Translations under genes and position numbers: made by a program | The notes under the pieces: model-generated | What the model saw: the letters and a program-made list of their open reading frames with translations, nothing else | The model's database searches: none | Told to the model about the DNA's origin: nothing | Assembly (NCBI GenBank): GCA_016793565.1 | Contig: JAEUMA010000400.1 | Location: 1 to 6,865, forward strand | Source: Rhizobiaceae bacterium | GTDB taxonomy: Bacteria; Pseudomonadota; Alphaproteobacteria; Rhizobiales; Rhizobiaceae | Direction of reading: 5' to 3' | Length of the DNA: 6,865 nt | Part shown: in pieces, positions 1 through 6,561 of the stretch | How the letters are laid out: each line of letters starts with the position of its first letter | How positions within the stretch are numbered: position 1 is the first letter of the stretch

Positions 1-1137
1 GACGTGGCGCGCATTGACGAGATCGAGCGCGTCACCAAGCACGACGTGATCGCTTTCCTTACGCATCTGGCGGAATTCGTCGGGCCTGACGCCCGCTTCA
101 TCCACCAGGGCATGACGTCATCCGACGTGCTTGACACCTGCTTCAATATCCAACTTGTCCGTGCGGCCGACATCCTTCTGGCTGATCTGGACGGGCTGCT
201 GGCCGCGCTGGAACGCCGAGCCTTCGAGCATAAGGACACGATCACCATCGGCCGCAGCCACGGCATCCATGCCGAGCCGACCACCTTCGGCCTGAAGTTG
301 GCCGAGGCCTATGCGGAATTCGCGCGCGCGCGCCAACGGCTTCTGCTTGCCAAGGACGAGGTTTCGACCTGCGCAATATCGGGCGCGGTCGGCACCTTCG
401 CCAACATCGATCCGCGCGTGGAGGAGCACGTGGCCGCGAAGCTGGGGCTGCGGCCGGAGCCGGTCTCGACGCAGATCATCCCGCGCGACCGACATGCGAT
501 GTATTTCGCCACGCTCGGCGTAATCGCCTCCTCGATCGAGCGGCTGGCAATCGAGATCCGCCATCTGCAGCGCACCGAGGTTCTGGAGGCGGAAGAATAT
601 TTCTCGCCGGGCCAGAAGGGCTCGTCGGCGATGCCGCACAAGCGCAATCCGGTGCTGACGGAAAACCTGACCGGGCTCGCTCGCATGGTGCGCTCCTACG
701 CGCTGCCCGCGATGGAGAACGTGGCGCTCTGGCACGAACGCGACATCTCGCATTCGTCGGTCGAGCGCATGATCGGGCCCGACGCCACGGTTACGCTTGA
801 TTTCGCGCTAGTCCGCCTGACTGGGGTGATCGACAGACTGCTGGTCTATCCGCAGAACATGCAGAAGAACCTCGACCGTTTCCGCGGACTGGTGCATTCG
901 CAGCGCGTTTTGCTGGCCCTGACGCAGGCCGGCGTCTCGCGCGAAGATGCCTACCGCCTAGTGCAGAGAAACGCGATGAGAGTGTGGGAAGAAGGCGCGG
1001 ATTTCCTTGAGGAACTGCTTTCCGACAAGGACGTGACCGCCGCGCTCTCCGAAGCCGAACTGCGCGAGAAATTCGACCTCGGCTACCACACCAAGCACGT
1101 CGACACGATCTTTCGTCGGGTGTTCGGGCAGAGTTGA
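1..1137 (+). CDS. purB: Adenylosuccinate lyase, 5'-truncated by window edge
   Basis: Adenylosuccinate lyase acts twice in cytoplasmic purine synthesis: it releases fumarate from SAICAR to give AICAR, and from adenylosuccinate to give AMP. The frame is open from base 1 (first codon GAC), so the true start lies to the left. The GTG at base 4 falls inside a conserved stretch (VARIDEIERVTKHD) and is not a start. The 378 codons present compare with about 435 for the family, so some 55-60 N-terminal residues are missing. Visible motifs, numbered from the first residue here: TSSD at 39-42, GRSHG with the conserved His at 87, and the fumarase/aspartase superfamily signature SSAMPHKRNP at 208-217, whose mobile serine loop carries the catalytic Ser. 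The C-terminal part (LGYHTKHVDTIF) is typical of purB. The gene ends in TGA and converges on prfB. No damage is seen in the part present. Confidence 0.96.
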   Translation, partial: DVARIDEIERVTKHDVIAFLTHLAEFVGPDARFIHQGMTSSDVLDTCFNIQLVRAADILLADLDGLLAALERRAFEHKDTITIGRSHGIHAEPTTFGLKLAEAYAEFARARQRLLLAKDEVSTCAISGAVGTFANIDPRVEEHVAAKLGLRPEPVSTQIIPRDRHAMYFATLGVIASSIERLAIEIRHLQRTEVLEAEEYFSPGQKGSSAMPHKRNPVLTENLTGLARMVRSYALPAMENVALWHERDISHSSVERMIGPDATVTLDFALVRLTGVIDRLLVYPQNMQKNLDRFRGLVHSQRVLLALTQAGVSREDAYRLVQRNAMRVWEEGADFLEELLSDKDVTAALSEAELREKFDLGYHTKHVDTIFRRVFGQS

Positions 1138-1201
1138 TCGGCGCTGCCGGTTCCGCGTACCCGCTCATCTCTCGATAGGCCAGGCACGCCTCAAGAAGCG
1201 C

Positions 1202-2333
1202 TCAATCGATATCCGCCACCGGCTGGGATGGGCCACCTTCAATTCGCGAGGCAAGCGAGGCTTCCATGAACCCGTCAAGGTCGCCGTCGAGGACGGCGGA
1301 CGGATTGGTGCTTTCCGTGCCCGTGCGCAGGTCCTTGACGAGTTGGTAGGGCTGCAGCACGTAGGACCGGATCTGGTGTCCCCAGCCGATGTCCGTCTTG
1401 GCCGCCTCGGTCGCGTTGGCGACCGCTTCGCGCTTTTTCAGCTCTTCCTCGTAGAGCCGGGAGCGCAGCATTTCCCAGGCCTTGGCCTTGTTCTTGTGCT
1501 GCGAGCGCTCGGCCTGGCAGGCAACGGCGATGCCGGTGGCAAGGTGCGTGATCCGAACGGCCGAGTCGGTCGTGTTGACGTGCTGGCCGCCTGAACCGGA
1601 CGAGCGATAGGTGTCGATGCGAACGTCCGATTCCGAAACATCGATCTCGATAGAATCATCGACGACCGGATAGACCCAGATCGAGGCGAAGGAGGTGTGG
1701 CGACGGGCATTGCTGTCGTAGGGCGAAATGCGCACGAGCCGATGAACGCCCGACTCCGTCTTCAGCCAGCCATAGGCGTTCTCACCCTTGACGAGGATGG
1801 TGGCGGACTTGATACCCGCTTCCTCGCCGTCGTGCATTTCCAGAACCTCGACCTTGAAGCCGCGACGCTCGGCCCAGCGGGTGTACATGCGCAAAAGCAT
1901 GTTGGCCCAGTCCTGGCTTTCGGTGCCGCCGGCGCCGGCATGCACTTCGAGATAGGTGTCGTTGCCGTCGGCCTCGCCCGAAAGCATCGTAGCGATCTGG
2001 CGCGCCCTGATCTCGCCCGACATCGAGCGAATCGCCGCCTCAGCCTCGGCGACCACCGAGGCGTCACCCTCCTCCTCGCCGAGTTCGATCAGGCCGATGC
2101 TGTCTTCAAGTCCCTGCGTGAGTTCGCGGATACCCTTGATGTTGTCCTCGAGCTGCTGGCGTTCGCGCATCAGCTTCTGGGCTTCAACGGGCTGGTTCCA
2201 CAGCGTCGGGTCTTCCGAGCGGGAGTTCAGATAGTCCAGACGTTTGACGGCCTGGTCCCAGTCAAAGATGCCTCCTCAGCAGGCCGATGGCCTGCTTGAT
2301 CTCATCGACGAGGAACTGGGTTTCGGCTCTCAT
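1202..2333 (-). CDS. prfB: Peptide chain release factor 2 (programmed +1 frameshift)
   Basis: RF2 recognises UGA and UAA in the ribosomal A site and triggers peptidyl-tRNA hydrolysis. Translation starts at ATG 2333-2331 and gives 23 residues (MRAETQFLVDEIKQAIGLLRRHL) before an in-frame TGA at 2264-2262. A +1 shift at CTT-TGA-C skips T2264 and continues with Asp-Trp-Asp-Gln, reading 353 more residues to TGA at 1204-1202. The total is 376 aa, normal for the family. A product starting at the internal ATG (2170) would lack residues 1-54, which match the RF2 N-terminus. In joined numbering: the stop-codon recognition tripeptide is SPY at 203-205 (SPF in E. coli), the catalytic GGQ is at 248-250, and the position equivalent to E. 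coli residue 246 is Ser244. The Shine-Dalgarno before the ATG is weak (GGGAAAAGAA, 9 or more nt away). The gene lies 127 nt downstream of mrcA and probably has its own promoter. Confidence 0.96.
2261..2276 (-). promoter_or_regulatory. prfB programmed +1 frameshift (recoding) site
   Basis: On the - strand the sequence is AGGAGG-CAT-CTT-TGA-C. A perfect internal Shine-Dalgarno (2276-2271) lies three bases before the slippery CTT codon (2267-2265). The in-frame UGA (2264-2262) and a following C create the poor termination context. This has the same architecture as the E. coli prfB site (AGGGGG TAT CTT TGA C). By established mechanism, the internal SD pairs with 16S rRNA and the peptidyl-tRNA slips from CUU to UUU when RF2 is scarce. 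Plentiful RF2 terminates at UGA and lowers its own synthesis. The SD here matches the anti-SD better than the E. coli one does. Confidence 0.95.
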
Positions 2334-2383
2334 ATGCTTGGTTCTTTTCCCGAATTCACTACGGCCGGTGCAGGCCGGCGCGG

Positions 2384-2412
2384 ACCATAGGGAGGCGGTA
2401 GCTGGCTGTAAA
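2384..2412 (-). promoter_or_regulatory. Candidate sigma-70 promoter for prfB
   Basis: Reading the - strand, TTTACA (2412-2407) is followed after exactly 17 bases by TATGGT (2389-2384). This matches the -35 consensus at 5 of 6 positions and the -10 at 4 of 6. Against the rhizobial form (CTTGAC-N17-CTATAT) the matches are CTTTAC, 5 of 6, and CTATGG, 4 of 6. Transcription would begin near 2377, leaving a leader of about 45 nt before the prfB ATG. The -10 lies within one arm of an inverted repeat, so structure or a bound protein could affect it. This is a motif match only. Confidence 0.5.
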
Positions 2413-2420
2413 GCAAAATG

Positions 2421-2435
2421 GGCGGCAAAGCCGCC
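2421..2435 (-). terminator. Terminator-like hairpin after mrcA
   Basis: A perfect 6-bp GC stem, GGCGGC-TTT-GCCGCC on the - strand, lies 26-40 nt beyond the mrcA stop codon. It is followed by CATTTTGCTTTA, a T-rich but interrupted tail. It is placed correctly to end the amiC/mrcA transcript just before the candidate prfB promoter. The tail is weaker than a classic intrinsic terminator, so partial read-through is plausible. Confidence 0.45.
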
Positions 2436-2460
2436 TATGGTGCGGAGGCTGACAGCGCAA

Positions 2461-4911
2461 TCAGTAAAGACCGCCGCCGCCCTGTTCGATCGTCTTCTGC
2501 GCCTGGGGCGAGATTGCCGCGCCGCCGCCGGACGATTCGTCCATGCCGATGACCCAGTAGCTGTCCGCCGGGCCGGTGCCCGGCTTGAAGGCCTCGATGA
2601 TCGTGCCGGCATCGCCCTCGTTGGCCTGCATGCCCGTCTTGCGGTTGATGGCGATCAGCTTCATGCCTTCCGGCACCTGGAAATCGACCACGGGCGTATC
2701 CTTGAGAGCGTCGCCCATGAACTCCTTGAAGATAGGCGCGGCGAGACCGCCGCCCGTCGATCCCTTGCCGAGGCCCTGCGGCTTGTCGTAGCCCATGTAG
2801 AGGCCGACGACGAGATTGGGCGTGTAGCCGATGAACCAGGCGTCCTTCTCGTCGTTGGTCGTGCCAGTCTTGCCGGCGATCGGCCGGCCGAGTTCCGACA
2901 CGGTCACGGCGGTGCCGCGCTGGACCACGCCCTCCATCATGGAGGTGATCTGGTAGGCGGTCATCGGGTCGAGCACCTGCTCGGAATGATCGACGAGCTC
3001 CGGCTCGGGCTGCGACGACCATTCCGTCGCCATGCACCCCTCGCAGCCACGGTCGTCATGCTTGAAGACCGTCTTGCCGTATCGGTCCTGGATGCGGTCG
3101 ATCAGCGACGGCTTGATCGACTTGCCGCCATTGGCCATCACCGCATAGGCCGAGACCATGCGCATCACGGTCGTCTCGCCGGAGCCCAGCGACATGGCGA
3201 TGTGCGGAGGCATCTTGTCGTAGACGCCGAAGCGCTCGGCATACTCCGCCACCAGCTTCATGCCCATGTCGTTGGCGAGCCGGACGGTCATAAGGTTGCG
3301 CGAGCGCTCGATGCCGTTGCGCAGCGTCGAAGGGCCCGCGGCCTTGCCGTCGTAGTTTTTCGGGGTCCAAACCTCGTTGCCGATATGGATCGTCACCGGG
3401 CCATCCATGATGACCGATGCCGGCGTATAGCCATTGTCGAGGGCAGCGGCGTAGACGATGGGCTTGAAAGAGGAGCCGGGCTGGCGCATCGCCTGCGTGG
3501 CACGGTTGAATTCGGACTGCGAGAACGAGAAGCCGCCCACCATCGCCAGCACGCGGCCGGTATGCGGATCCATCGCCACCATGCCGCCGGACACCTCGGG
3601 CACCTGCTCCAGGTTGTAGCTGCCCTCGCCTCCGTCGACGCGCTCCACGAAGACGACGTCGCCGGGCTTCAGCACGTCCGCCACCGACTTGACCTTGACG
3701 CGCTTGCCGTCTTCCACGTAGCGCATCGCCCAGGTCATCGCATCTTTCGAGAGCGTTCCCTCGTTACGCTGGTCAGAAATCGCGCCCGAAACCTCGCGCG
3801 GCGGCTGCAGGCCGATCCGCACCGCGTTGGGAGCGCTGTCGAGCACGACCGCGAGCTGCCATTCCGGCACGTCCGAAAGCGCCTTGACGTCGCCCAGAGC
3901 CTTGCCCCAATCGCCGGAAATGTCGATCGTCTGCACCGGCCCGCGAAAACCGCGCAGGCGGTCGTACTTCATCAGCCCGTCCTGCATGGACTTTCGCGCG
4001 AACAGCTGCAGCGTGGGGTCAAGCGTGGTCCGCACCGACAGTCCGCCCTCATAGAGCGCATCCTGGCCATAGCGGGCGATGATCTCGCGACGGACTTCCT
4101 CGGTAAAGTACTCGCTCGCGAACACGTAGTTGCCAGTGCGGCGCGGCGTTACGCCCAGCGGCTCGGCCTTCGCCTTCTCGCCCTCCTCGGGATTGACGTA
4201 GCCGTTCATCACCATCTGGTCGATGACCCAGTTGCGGCGCTCGACGGCGCGCTCGGTGTGGCGGAACGGGTGATAGTTGGACGGGCCCTTGGGCAGCGCG
4301 GCGAGATAGGCCGCCTCGGCGACCGTCAGTTCGTTCACCGACTTGTCGAAATAGGTCAGCGCGGCGCCGGCAATGCCGTAAGCGCCGAGTCCGAAGAAGA
4401 TCTCGTTGACGTAGAGCTCCAGGATGCGGTCCTTCGAATAGGTCTGCTCGATGCGGAACGCCAGGATCATTTCCTTGAGCTTGCGCTCATAGGTCTGGTC
4501 GGAGGTAAGCAAGAAATTCTTGGCGACCTGCTGGGTGATCGTCGAGGCGCCGACCTGACGGCGGCCGGAGCCGAAATTCTGGAAGTTGGTTATGATAGCG
4601 CGGCCGAGGCCGGTCACGTCGATGCCGGGATGCTGATAGAAATTCTTGTCCTCGGCCGACAGGAACGCCGCCTTGACGCGGTCAGGCACCGCCTGGATGG
4701 GCAGATAGAGCCGGCGCTCGCGCGCGAACTCGCCCATCAGCGAACCGTCCGACGCATGGATGCGCGTGGTCACCGGCGGCTCGTACTTGGCCAGCACCTC
4801 ATAGTCCGGCAGATCCTTGGCCAGATTGCCGACATAGATGCCGATGCCGGCCGCCGCCAGCAGCGCCAGCGCCGTTCCTATGCCGAAAAAATAGCCGATC
4901 AGCCGAATCAT
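2461..4911 (-). CDS. mrcA: Class A penicillin-binding protein 1A (bifunctional peptidoglycan synthase)
   Basis: This inner-membrane enzyme polymerises lipid II into glycan strands and cross-links their peptides in the periplasm; it is a beta-lactam target. The 816 aa are typical for proteobacterial PBP1a. In order: a short cytoplasmic N-terminus and one membrane anchor (residues 5-28); a GT51 glycosyltransferase domain (about 50-230) with EDKNFYQHPG at 87-96 (catalytic Glu87), QQVAKN at 127-132, RKLKE with Glu147, and ELYVNEIFFG at 165-174; an OB-like insert (about 320-425); and the transpeptidase domain (about 440-735) with SSFK (Ser480, Lys483), SRN (537-539) and KTGTTN (681-686). A CxxC pair (Cys623, Cys626) sits between SRN and KTG. 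The C-terminus is Gly-rich. The ATG at 4911 is preceded by GGAG five bases upstream, which fixes the start. The stop is TGA. The gene is downstream of amiC in the same direction. The symbol ponA is also used in this group. Confidence 0.95.
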   Translation of the reverse strand: MIRLIGYFFGIGTALALLAAAGIGIYVGNLAKDLPDYEVLAKYEPPVTTRIHASDGSLMGEFARERRLYLPIQAVPDRVKAAFLSAEDKNFYQHPGIDVTGLGRAIITNFQNFGSGRRQVGASTITQQVAKNFLLTSDQTYERKLKEMILAFRIEQTYSKDRILELYVNEIFFGLGAYGIAGAALTYFDKSVNELTVAEAAYLAALPKGPSNYHPFRHTERAVERRNWVIDQMVMNGYVNPEEGEKAKAEPLGVTPRRTGNYVFASEYFTEEVRREIIARYGQDALYEGGLSVRTTLDPTLQLFARKSMQDGLMKYDRLRGFRGPVQTIDISGDWGKALGDVKALSDVPEWQLAVVLDSAPNAVRIGLQPPREVSGAISDQRNEGTLSKDAMTWAMRYVEDGKRVKVKSVADVLKPGDVVFVERVDGGEGSYNLEQVPEVSGGMVAMDPHTGRVLAMVGGFSFSQSEFNRATQAMRQPGSSFKPIVYAAALDNGYTPASVIMDGPVTIHIGNEVWTPKNYDGKAAGPSTLRNGIERSRNLMTVRLANDMGMKLVAEYAERFGVYDKMPPHIAMSLGSGETTVMRMVSAYAVMANGGKSIKPSLIDRIQDRYGKTVFKHDDRGCEGCMATEWSSQPEPELVDHSEQVLDPMTAYQITSMMEGVVQRGTAVTVSELGRPIAGKTGTTNDEKDAWFIGYTPNLVVGLYMGYDKPQGLGKGSTGGGLAAPIFKEFMGDALKDTPVVDFQVPEGMKLIAINRKTGMQANEGDAGTIIEAFKPGTGPADSYWVIGMDESSGGGAAISPQAQKTIEQGGGGLY

Positions 4912-4961
4912 GCCCGCTCCAGTCTGGGATTCAACGTCCGCTCACGGCGAGACGATGTAAA

Positions 4962-4988
4962 TCCCGACCATGGCGTTATTTCCCGACC
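4962..4988. repeat. Direct repeat GGTCGGGA x2 upstream of mrcA
   Basis: On the - strand GGTCGGGA occurs at 4988-4981 and again at 4969-4962, a 19-bp period. AT-rich bases follow each copy (AATAAC and TTTACA). The copies lie about 50-77 nt upstream of the mrcA start, where a regulator could bind. No regulator is recognised, and chance in a GC-rich spacer is possible. Confidence 0.4.
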
Positions 4989-5025
4989 TTTGTGGCGAAG
5001 CCATGCCTGCCGGTTGTGGGCAAAT

Positions 5026-5049
5026 TGCGGCGCAACCTCTGCGGCGCAA
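5026..5049. repeat. Tandem direct repeat TTGCGCCGCA x2 in amiC-mrcA spacer
   Basis: On the - strand TTGCGCCGCA is present at 5049-5040 and 5035-5026, an exact 10-base repeat with a 14-bp period. The mrcA-proximal copy extends by one base to the near-palindrome TTGC-GCC-GCAA (5035-5025). The pair lies about 115-140 nt upstream of mrcA. It could be a pair of operator half-sites or a relic of local duplication. No clear sigma-70 promoter was found nearby. Confidence 0.45.
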
Positions 5050-5086
5050 GGGGCTGAATTGCGAATGACGCCGGCTGTTGTGTGAG

Positions 5087-5105
5087 CGCAACGGCTTCCG
5101 CTGCG
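5087..5105 (-). terminator. Hairpin downstream of amiC, possible terminator
   Basis: CGCAGCGG-AAG-CCGTTGCG on the - strand forms an 8-bp stem with one G-U wobble and a 3-nt loop, starting 20 nt after the amiC stop. No T-tract follows (CTCACACAAC), so it is a poor intrinsic terminator. It may instead protect the 3' end of amiC mRNA or help mark a Rho-dependent end. It does not settle whether amiC and mrcA are co-transcribed. Confidence 0.3.
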
Positions 5106-5125
5106 GCAGGAAGGTCGAGCGGACA

Positions 5126-6370
5126 TCAGCCGCCGCTCGCCGTCCGGGCCTGTTCGAAGAGCGCGACCGCCTTTACTATGCTGTCGGCAGCACGCTTGCG
5201 CCAATCCGGGTCGCGCAGATGCGCCTCGTCCTGCACGTTGGAAAGATAGCCCAGTTCCAGCAGCACGGACGGCACGTCCGGCGCCTTCAGCACCTTGAAC
5301 CCGGCCGAGCGGTGCGGGTTGTTGATCAGGCCGACAGTGTCTGACAGTTCGCCGACCAGCGAGCGGGCGAAGCGCATCGAGAAACCGTGCGTCTCGCGAC
5401 GGATAAGGTCGATCAGGATATCGGCGACCTGCTGGCTCTCGGCCTCCACCGTAATACCGGCCAGTTCGTCGGAAAGGTTTTCGCGCAGCGCCGTCGCCTC
5501 GGCTTCGGCGTCGGATGCCTTTTCCGACACCGTGTAGATGGTCGCGCCCGAGATGCCCTTGACGTTGATGGTGTCGGCGTGGATCGAAAGGAAAAGATCG
5601 GCGCCGTGCTGGCGAGCGATGCGCACACGCTCGTCGAGCCTCAGGAACTCGTCGGTCGAGCGCGTGAGATAGACATCGTAGCGACCGGTGGCGAGCAGCG
5701 CTTCCTGCAGCTGCTGGGCGAAAGCCAGCGTTATGGCCTTCTCCACGGTCCCGTTGAGCCCCTCGGCGCCGCCATCGATGCCGCCATGACCCGGATCGAT
5801 GACGATCGTGAAGCGATCGGCGGTGGCGTCGCCCTCGTGGACGAGGCGGTCACCCTTCGGCGTAGAGCGGGTGGAACCCGTCGTTTGCGCCTGCACGGCA
5901 AGAGCGGCTTCGAACGCCTTGTCGGAGGCCGCCACCATGTCGAAGGCGATGCGGAAGCCGCCGCCATCGTTCGGCAAGACATCGAAGCTCTCGATCGTGA
6001 AGGGTCCCTTGCCGCCGAGGATGATACGCGAACTGCCGGCGCCGAGCTGGCCGTAGCGCATGCTGAGCAGAAGGCCTTTCGGCTTGAGCTTGCGCGCGTC
6101 GAAAAGAAAACGCGTCTGCGGCAGGTCTATCACCAGCCGATGCGGCGCCCGCAGCAGGAACCATTTGGGCTCCGGCTCGCCGTCGAAGTTCAGGACGAGA
6201 CGGGTGCGCTCGGCGTTGCCTCCGATCTCCACGTCGCGCAGGTCTGGCGAAGCGGCGGAAGCGGCGGCGAGGCCGTAGACGTTGAGGCAGCCGGCAAAGC
6301 AAAAGAGAAGCAGCGGCCGCAGCCAGCGGCCCGGCAATGTCACCCTGCGCCTGTCAAGCCACCGCCTCAT
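5126..6370 (-). CDS. amiC: N-acetylmuramoyl-L-alanine amidase, exported (AMIN + Amidase_3)
   Basis: This zinc enzyme cleaves the amide bond between N-acetylmuramic acid and the stem peptide, usually during daughter-cell separation. From ATG 6370 it has 414 aa: a basic n-region (about 1-19), a hydrophobic core and an AxA-type signal peptidase site near residue 39 (AAASA-AS); an AMIN domain (about 42-135), which in relatives binds peptidoglycan and directs the enzyme to the division site; a linker; and an Amidase_3 domain (about 188-406). Expected zinc ligands are His195 (DPGHGG), Glu210 (VEKAI) and His264 (SIHAD), with catalytic Glu372 (LLELGYLSN). The insert at about 280-330 matches the position of the autoinhibitory helix of AmiB/AmiC enzymes. 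Start choice is uncertain: ATG 6415 (429 aa) or TTG 6424 (432 aa) are in frame, but neither has a Shine-Dalgarno, and 6370 has only GAAGG 13 nt upstream. FAGC inside the hydrophobic core loosely resembles a lipobox. It is upstream of mrcA, with 214 nt between. Confidence 0.9.
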   Translation of the reverse strand: MRRWLDRRRVTLPGRWLRPLLLFCFAGCLNVYGLAAASAASPDLRDVEIGGNAERTRLVLNFDGEPEPKWFLLRAPHRLVIDLPQTRFLFDARKLKPKGLLLSMRYGQLGAGSSRIILGGKGPFTIESFDVLPNDGGGFRIAFDMVAASDKAFEAALAVQAQTTGSTRSTPKGDRLVHEGDATADRFTIVIDPGHGGIDGGAEGLNGTVEKAITLAFAQQLQEALLATGRYDVYLTRSTDEFLRLDERVRIARQHGADLFLSIHADTINVKGISGATIYTVSEKASDAEAEATALRENLSDELAGITVEAESQQVADILIDLIRRETHGFSMRFARSLVGELSDTVGLINNPHRSAGFKVLKAPDVPSVLLELGYLSNVQDEAHLRDPDWRKRAADSIVKAVALFEQARTASGG

Positions 6371-6526
6371 CGGAAACACCACGCCTTCGCGAACACAATG
6401 CGCATTCCCGGGCATGCGCCGCAACGGGAAAAGCGCTTAACAAGCGGTATCCAGATAAGGTTAACCAAGCCTTTTCACGCCGACCTGACGCAAAGGAAAC
6501 ACGTTTCGCCACCGACGAAATCGGGG

Positions 6527-6561
6527 TTGCTTTGACGCCGATCAAATCATAAAAGCGACAT
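6527..6561 (+). promoter_or_regulatory. Candidate rightward promoter
   Basis: Two overlapping readings exist. TTGACG (6532-6537) has an 18-base spacer to CGACAT (6556-6561), resembling rhizobial CTATAT at 4 of 6 positions. TTGCTT (6527-6532) has a 15-base spacer to CATAAA (6548-6553). Both lie in the most AT-rich part of the spacer. A start just downstream would give the rightward gene a leader of roughly 250 nt or more. Neither is a strong match. Confidence 0.3.

Larger units (their letters stand above)
2384..2441. repeat. Inverted repeat spanning the mrcA-prfB spacer
   Basis: ACCATAGG at 2384-2391 is the exact reverse complement of CCTATGGT at 2434-2441. Three more pairs (CGG 2396-2398 with CCG 2431-2433) extend the stem past a 4-base bulge (GAGG, 2392-2395), giving 11 pairs around a loop of about 32 nt. 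Its right arm shares bases 2431-2435 with the smaller GGCGGC hairpin, so in RNA the two folds exclude each other. Confidence 0.6.

Noticed and set aside
1138..1201. Bidirectional terminator between convergent purB and prfB
   Set aside because: I looked for a GC stem with T-tracts on both strands and found only distant 5-bp pairings (GCGCT 1141-1145 with AGCGC 1197-1201) with no T-run.
2262..2333. prfB as a pseudogene broken by an in-frame stop
   Set aside because: The stop is the conserved RF2 frameshift site with its SD and slippery codon in exact register, so the gene is intact.
2287..5085. A 932-codon open frame on the + strand, antisense to all of mrcA
   Set aside because: Its protein is rich in Arg, His, Leu, Ala and Asp and matches no family I know. 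It is fully covered by mrcA with all its catalytic motifs. Long antisense frames are expected in GC-rich genes. It is a shadow.
6437..6466. CtrA-like binding site (two TTAA motifs, GGTTAACC)
   Set aside because: The TTAA copies at 6437-6440 and 6461-6464 are 20 bases apart, not the 7 of the TTAA-N7-TTAA consensus.
5387..6535. A 382-codon + strand open frame antisense to amiC
   Set aside because: It shows the same compositional shadow effect, has no recognisable domain, and the amidase on the other strand is certain.
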